Source: Synanceia verrucosa (Eukaryota > Chordata > Actinopteri > Perciformes > Synanceiidae). Taken from it: 64,000 bases of DNA. A program made the translations under genes and the position numbers. The stretch is taken from contig CM056561.1 in NCBI GenBank assembly GCA_029721515.1, positions 17,351,635-17,415,634 of the forward strand, written 5' to 3'. This document shows positions 60,501-64,000 of the stretch, piece by piece. Positions within the stretch are counted from its first letter, which is position 1. The number at the start of each line of letters is the position of its first letter. The notes below the pieces were generated by a model. It searched no databases and was not told the origin of the DNA. It worked only from the letters and a program-made list of their open reading frames with translations.

Positions 60501-63368
60501 CTCTGCTCCTGCACACACAGATGAGAATCAGTTGTGTGTGACACATATTCATATTCAAAACCAAAGAAAGAGCAGATAAAATATACTTCAGTGACATTTT
60601 TTGGGGAATTTCTTTCATCTTCAGAATATGACCAAAGTTATTCATCCCATGTGGTCTGATGTGTGCCGTACCTTGTCTGCGTCTGTCAGCACTGCTGGAG
60701 ATGGGCCGTCCGTCTTCTCTGGACCAGTAGAAATAGTGTGGAGGAGAGCCGGACACCTGACAGCGGAGAGTGACAGGGCCACCCTGGGATGACAGGACCC
60801 TCTCTGGATACACCTTCACCACCAGGGAGGCTGCAGCTGCAAAGAGCAAAGTTCAAAACAAACTCTTGAGAAATATTCTTTGGGAAGAGCAAAATAAACA
60901 AGATCAGAGCATCAAGTTGTGGTTGTACTGTTTCTTGGATTTGCTGCTTGTAATATTCATTAAACTATGTTATTACCTCCACCAAGGAGGTTATGTTTTC
61001 ACCAGGGTTTGTTTATTTGTTGGTTTGCAAAACTAACTGACTAATCCTGAAAATTTCATCAAAATCTGTCCATAACTTTTTGAGTTATTTTGCAAACCAA
61101 CAAACAAACAAGCCCCGGTGCGGAGGTTGGCGCTCCCTGAGTGCTTTTCTAGTTTGAAGAACGTTTTAGTATTTTCTGCCTTGGATAATACTCTGTGTAT
61201 ACCTGAAATAAGCCTTTATTGGAACCTGACCCTGTCACCTTAAGAGTAAAATTAAGAGGCTAGCTGTATAAAGCACTTGTGCTCTTATATAGAACTTAAT
61301 CATAAACACATGATTATATCGATATGAATTGATGAAGCAGTACTGGGAAGAGGTGCCACAAGGGAATATTCCCACACTGAGCGGCCATCCATGACCTGCT
61401 AAGATCAGAAGTATAAAAACATTTTTGGTTTGATCTTACCATCATATGGGCGACACTTCTGTCTCTCCTGTGGGTTGCCAACGTATCCTGGAGCGCAACT
61501 GATGATGGTAAAAGTAGACATAGTTGCCTCATTTAATTATCTTTTATTTCAAGTTTGATGGAAAATTGCAATTCATGGTTGTGACAGTAAATGCAATCTA
61601 AAGTTTGTGTTGTTATCTTACCGTTCACAGTACTGGCCGGTGTACCCAGGCTGACAGGCAGTACACTGGTAGCCTCCATTTCCAAGGCTCTCACAGGTGG
61701 GAGAGAATCTGTGGCATAAGTTAGACACACAGACAGGAAGAGAAAAGGTTGAGGAGAAAAAAAATCAGTATCAATAACCAACTGTCTAAATGAAAGAAAG
61801 AAAGGATAAAAAAAGGGATGATTCAGCAGGAAAGGTAATAATAATAATAGCTGGAAGTAGGTTAGTAATGGAAATCAGTCAAATTCCAGAAATTATGAGA
61901 CAGTATAATTTGCTGCATAAATAAGAGCAAGTGAGCCGTACGCAGAGATGTCCTGGGCTATTAATAAAGGTGGAATGTGACGTCTTGGCATGTGTGCCAG
62001 TACTTACTGGTTGTCTGGGTCAGTGTGAGGGCAGGCGCAGCGCTGGCAGTCCTCTGGAGTGCCGACAGTGGGGTCACCGAAGAAGCCAGGGGCGCACTGC
62101 TCACAGAGCTCTCCCTGAGTGTTATGCAGGCAGCTCTGGACAGAGAAACACATCGCGTTTAGAGATCTCACCAAGGTGCTATAATGCAGCCACAACAAGA
62201 CCAATATGAGCCATGCGCTAATCCATTATATCGTACCGTGCAGATGCCAGTCTCAGGGTGGCAGGAATCTGAGTGTCCATTGCATTCGCAGAGCTCACAG
62301 TGGCCCAGGTATAAACCTCCTCCAGTACGAGTGTACCCAGGTGAACAGTCCTTAAGACACGTCATAGGATTTGATATATTAATAAGCATTTTAAGGAAGC
62401 CTGTGCTGTTTCTGATGAAGTTAACTATTCACAGAAACTGAGAATGAATCCTTTACCTGGCAAGACAGTCCCTGGTAGCCAGGTGGGCAGCGGCACTGCT
62501 CCACCTCAAGGGCCTGAGCCAAGCCACTGTAGTTAGGCACCGCTACCTCCATGCTGATGTCAAAGATACTGGAGGAGCGCATCTCGGTGGAGTAGGACGC
62601 ACGAATCAGGATGTCATCAAGATGGGCCAAAACCATCATCAGGTGCTCTCGGGTGGCAGGCATGCCATCGGGACGACGCCAGTTTTCCTGTGAAGCAAAA
62701 TGCAATGTTATTACAGTATCGCGGTTATGTATAATGGGCACTGAAATTAATTTTGTTGAAATAAGTATATTTGTGCGTAGTCTATAAACAGTGATTTTAC
62801 ACACAAAATTTCAACAAATCATACCTAATATCCAAGAGAATATAAATGATACTGTATAACTGTGTGGGGCATGTTTATAAGAATGTGAGAACATTATTAG
62901 GGCTTAAAAATGATCATATAAAAATATGGTTTCTGGAACACAACTGCCACAATCAAGCAAGGATTACTGTATTGTTTCATTTAGTGCATTTTAATCAGAA
63001 ATAAAAACATAGTCATCCACTCCTATATCATTTGATTAGATGCTTGCTGACACTGTCAACTTCCTGTTCATCATGTAACAGCGCTGGTCTGAGCCACTGA
63101 CCTCTCTGAAGACGATCTCAAACTGGTGAGTTTCCCTGCTGCCTTGCTGCCTCCTCTGCCAGGGCTGACGTGCGACCAACGTGATGTCGTTACCCTACAG
63201 GAGCAATGCAGACAGGTCAGCAATGCATGTGAAAACGGGTGAAAACTGTTCCTCGGCATGATGACACACACTCACAATAATCTGGACGTCACCGTCATCG
63301 ATTAGTGTTCCTCTGGGACCAGCCACGTAGGAGATGGTGTACTTAATCTTCCCGCCATAAGAACCCAC
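35519..63368 (-). CDS. hspg2: Perlecan (basement-membrane heparan sulfate proteoglycan 2), 3' part
   Basis: Partial gene on the minus strand: 45 exons give about 6.2 kb of coding sequence (about 2,075 residues), ending with the TAG at 35521-35519. The 5' exons (domains I, II and most of III) lie beyond the right edge. Perlecan is a secreted proteoglycan of basement membranes and cartilage that binds laminin, nidogen, integrin, dystroglycan and growth factors. Module order here is laminin IV-type domain, laminin-EGF repeats, 12 Ig modules, then LG1-EGF-EGF-LG2-EGF-EGF-LG3, which is diagnostic. Stretches such as NRAMDFNGILTI, CTGSNMFAMD, IRTSVQT-like VRTSVQT, SKLRSPLPW and GGYPNYTVLAK match vertebrate perlecan nearly word for word. 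Exon lists are given in the three domain entries. Ig modules mostly use two exons split at the same place, and their summed lengths are always multiples of three. Confidence 0.97.
36852..37235. repeat. MITE with ACCTCC...GGAGGT inverted ends
   Basis: The ACCTCCGCCGCCAAGGAGG / GGTTATGTTTTCACCGGGG block near 36913 is repeated inverted at 37200-37235, around a central AT-rich core. The outer CTAGAAAAGCACTC end lies near 36855. The same family occurs at 60975-61153. It lies in an LG3 intron of hspg2. Confidence 0.65.
38250..38646. repeat. MITE of the TTAAAGG family in an LG3 intron
   Basis: The left end TTAAAGGTCCCATATCATG (from 38250) and right end (about 38628-38646, reverse complement TTAAAGTTTCCATATTGTG) are imperfect inverted copies. 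The interior motif TTTTCAGGTTCGTAG...CATATTTACATGTT is shared with the element at 57756-58122. Confidence 0.6.
39446..39911. repeat. MITE with TTAAAGCTGCAG inverted ends and internal poly-A
   Basis: TTAAAGCTGCAG at 39446-39457 is inverted at 39900-39911. A poly-A run (about 39545-39573) lies inside. Located in the hspg2 intron before LG3. Confidence 0.65.
39912..41070. other. Rest of the 2.2-kb hspg2 intron before LG3
   Basis: No exon with a convincing acceptor, frame and donor was seen, although this is where a spacer exon would be expected. Short open frames occur without domain content. Confidence 0.35.
44143..44630. repeat. MITE with AGCTAGGATTGGTAATG inverted ends
   Basis: The left end AAGCTAGGATTGGTAATG (about 44145) and right end CATTACCAACCCTAGCG (about 44612-44627) are imperfect inverted repeats flanking 450 bp of AT-rich sequence. 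It lies in the LG1 intron of hspg2 (43650-45439); the rest of that intron shows nothing else. Confidence 0.55.
47010..47540. repeat. Probable dispersed repeat in the intron between Ig10 halves
   Basis: The start CTTAAAGGGATAGTTGGGGTATTTTGC (from about 47012) and the end near CAGCTCTCCCTTGAGG resemble a common teleost MITE. The inverted end is not clear. It sits in the hspg2 intron 46612-47668. Confidence 0.4.
50934..51170. repeat. Dispersed teleost repeat ending next to an Ig5 exon
   Basis: The sequence from CCATCCTGGAAAAGGGATCC through CCTGAGGTTTCTTCC to TTGTGATATTGGACTATCAA is a very common teleost repeat. Its end lies within about 10 bp of the donor of the Ig5 exon at 51180, so the insertion almost touches the splice site. 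Confidence 0.6.
53194..53271 (-). other. hspg2: Candidate 78-nt in-phase cassette exon of hspg2
   Basis: On the minus strand an acceptor (TTTGCTCAG) at 53272 and a donor (CTGCAG|GTCTGT, exon end 53194) bound exactly 78 nt with an open phase-0 frame of 26 codons (starts AIPSHGFHQFK, ends LQRRIEELQ). It lies in the intron that splits Ig4, whose flanking exons also join in phase 0 (IPPQ|ARMDR). Inclusion would add 26 residues without shifting the frame. The donor is weak and there is no Ig-like content, so it could be a chance open stretch. Confidence 0.35.
53800..53823. repeat. (CA)n microsatellite
   Basis: Short CA repeat in an hspg2 intron between Ig3 and Ig4. Confidence 0.9.
54449..59172. 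other. 4.7-kb hspg2 intron between Ig2 and Ig3
   Basis: Apart from the MITE at 57756-58122, no exon was supported. The two flanking Ig exons join in phase (YVP|EGAQP), so no module is required here. Open frames near 56240-56600 and 58460-58690 lack Ig cysteines and splice sites. Confidence 0.5.
57756..58122. repeat. MITE with TTAAAGAGGAC inverted ends
   Basis: Left TTAAAGAGGACC (57756) and right GTCCTCTTTAA (58112-58122) are inverted repeats. The interior TATGCTTATTTTCAGGTGC is typical of the same teleost family as 10531-10839. Confidence 0.65.
59575..59650. repeat. LINE/SINE 3' tail fragment
   Basis: The motif ATATACTTTATTCATCTCAC followed by AGAGAAATTTACAGG is the familiar 3' tail of teleost L2-like LINEs and related SINEs. 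It lies in the intron splitting Ig2. Confidence 0.45.
60975..61153. repeat. Second ACCTCC-type MITE copy
   Basis: Shares ACCAAGGAGGTTATGTTTTC, TTTGTTTATTTGTTGGTTTG and TTTTGAGTTATTTTGCAAACC with the copy at 36852-37235, and ends in GTGCTTTTCTAGT. It lies in the intron between the last laminin-EGF and Ig1. Confidence 0.65.
61440..63368 (-). other. hspg2: hspg2 domain III, C-terminal part: laminin IV and laminin-EGF
   Basis: Exons in transcript order: 63368-63276, 63194-63102, 62687-62457, 62350-62237, 62135-62008, 61707-61622 and 61498-61440. The first three encode the end of a laminin IV (L4) module (VGSYGGKIKYTISYV, NDITLVARQPW, HQFEIVFRE, ATREHLMMVLAHLDDILIRA) and the cysteine start of the following EGF (QCRCPPGYQGLSC). 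The rest are laminin-type EGF repeats rich in paired cysteines (CELCECNGHSDSCHPETG, CEQCAPGFFGDPTVG, CTACQPGYTGQYC). The reading frame continues into Ig1. Confidence 0.93.
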
Positions 63369-64000
63369 CTGAAACATGATTAGCAAGACTTTAGAACTTT
63401 TGCCAGGTCAAAGCGTGCTGATGGCTTCTTAGAGCAGATTGTGCAGTTACATCAAATCCGATGTACTAGAAGAGCATCAATTTTTTTTTGTTCGAACATG
63501 TGAGAGTTGCCACATTAAGAGGATTAGGTTTCCTTGTCAAAGTGATGCCATCAGGATTGTCTGAGTTTGAGTTGAGGCTTTGATTCTTTAACAGAAGCCT
63601 GCCTCAGAAACTTGGGGTGTCGGGTTTGAAATAAGTGAAGTAAAGTGGGCTCTACAATTACTGTAGTGCCCCTTTAATGACACAGAAGACAATTATATGA
63701 CTTTTGGTATTTTGTATTTTGAACCCTTCCTATTTCTATTTATAATTTCTATTTCTAATAGTGTGTAAAAGATGGGAATATGTGTGGAGATTATGAACAA
63801 AAAAACGTACAACTGTTATGGTAACAAGGCACACACCTCTATTACTGAACTACAAAGGAGGAATGTAGACCAGAAAGTCAAAAGGACAGTTTGGGGGAAG
63901 GGCTGGGATAAAGTATAGAAAGTGTGGACATGTGAAGAGCTGGGAGTATAAGGATGAGTGCAATGGGAATGCTGGAGGATGCTACTCCAGGTGCTATGTT
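63369..64000. other. hspg2 intron reaching the right edge
   Basis: No further exon seen. The next upstream hspg2 exon (earlier laminin IV region) must lie beyond the window. Confidence 0.5.

Larger units (their letters stand above)
45653..60836 (-). other. hspg2: hspg2 domain IV: twelve Ig modules
   Basis: Modules in transcript order with exons. Ig1: 60836 (or 60830)-60672 + 60508-60398. Ig2: 60083-59983 + 59353-59173. Ig3: 54448-54332 + 54214-54062. Ig4: 53691-53531 + 51627-51492. Ig5: 51331-51180 + 50478-50334. Ig6: 49883-49740 + 49302-49168. Ig7: 49060-48879 + 48802-48607 (first part). Ig8: 48802-48607 (second part) + 48478-48299. Ig9: 48227-47967. Ig10: 47831-47669 + 46611-46514. Ig11: 46404-46138. 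Ig12: 46046-45934 + 45800-45653. Each has the Ig-fold cysteines, a core tryptophan (W) and the D-x-G-x-Y-x-C motif (for example DAGVYVC, DSGEYIC). Human perlecan has 21 and mouse 14 in this domain, so the fish array is shorter. Introns of 4.7 kb (after Ig2) and 1.9 kb (inside Ig4) are the largest. Confidence 0.93.

Overview
The window is vertebrate nuclear DNA, almost certainly from a ray-finned (teleost) fish. The evidence is multi-exon genes with short GT-AG introns, vertebrate-specific proteins (perlecan, STYK1, agmatinase), and an intron and intergenic load of typical teleost repeats: Tc1-like transposons, TTAAA-ended MITEs, tRNA-derived SINEs, a LINE fragment and a Ty3/gypsy fragment. No bacterial genes, rRNA or CRISPR were seen.

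Layout, left to right. Positions 1-480 look like a CpG/CCAAT-type promoter with the first exon of a minus-strand gene that leaves the left edge. styk1 (+, 1549-3832) encodes a one-pass membrane pseudokinase. Tail-to-tail with it is a minus-strand CDP-alcohol phosphatidyltransferase-like membrane protein resembling TMEM269 (5981-11693). Its promoter zone (about 12.2-12.9 kb) is followed by a repeat-rich block (12.6-15.6 kb). Next is a minus-strand secreted protein built of four WxxW domains of the CILP/mucin-5 kind (16437-23722). Its last intron holds a 2.9 kb composite Tc1 element that contains a recent copy of the neighbouring promoter segment. An orphan minus-strand terminal exon (about 25.13-25.26 kb), a gypsy fragment and a SINE precede agmatinase (agmat, +, 27265-31260). 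The right half is the 3' part of perlecan (hspg2, minus, 35519 to at least 63368): 45 exons covering the end of domain III (laminin IV and laminin-EGF), domain IV (12 Ig modules) and domain V (LG1-EGF-EGF-LG2-EGF-EGF-LG3). The 5' part of hspg2 lies beyond the window.

The genes are unrelated functionally: receptor-like pseudokinase, putative lipid headgroup transferase, secreted matrix/mucus-type protein, mitochondrial ureohydrolase, basement-membrane proteoglycan. For the four complete genes the exon chains I assembled by eye sum to an exact multiple of three with open frames: 396 aa (styk1), 241 aa (tmem269-like), 398 aa (WxxW) and 354 aa (agmat). This strongly supports the models. Family assignments come from remembered family features, not from a search. 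The most unusual items are the Tc1 composite with the captured promoter copy, an in-phase 78-nt candidate cassette exon inside a perlecan Ig module, and the absence of the spacer that precedes LG3 in human perlecan.
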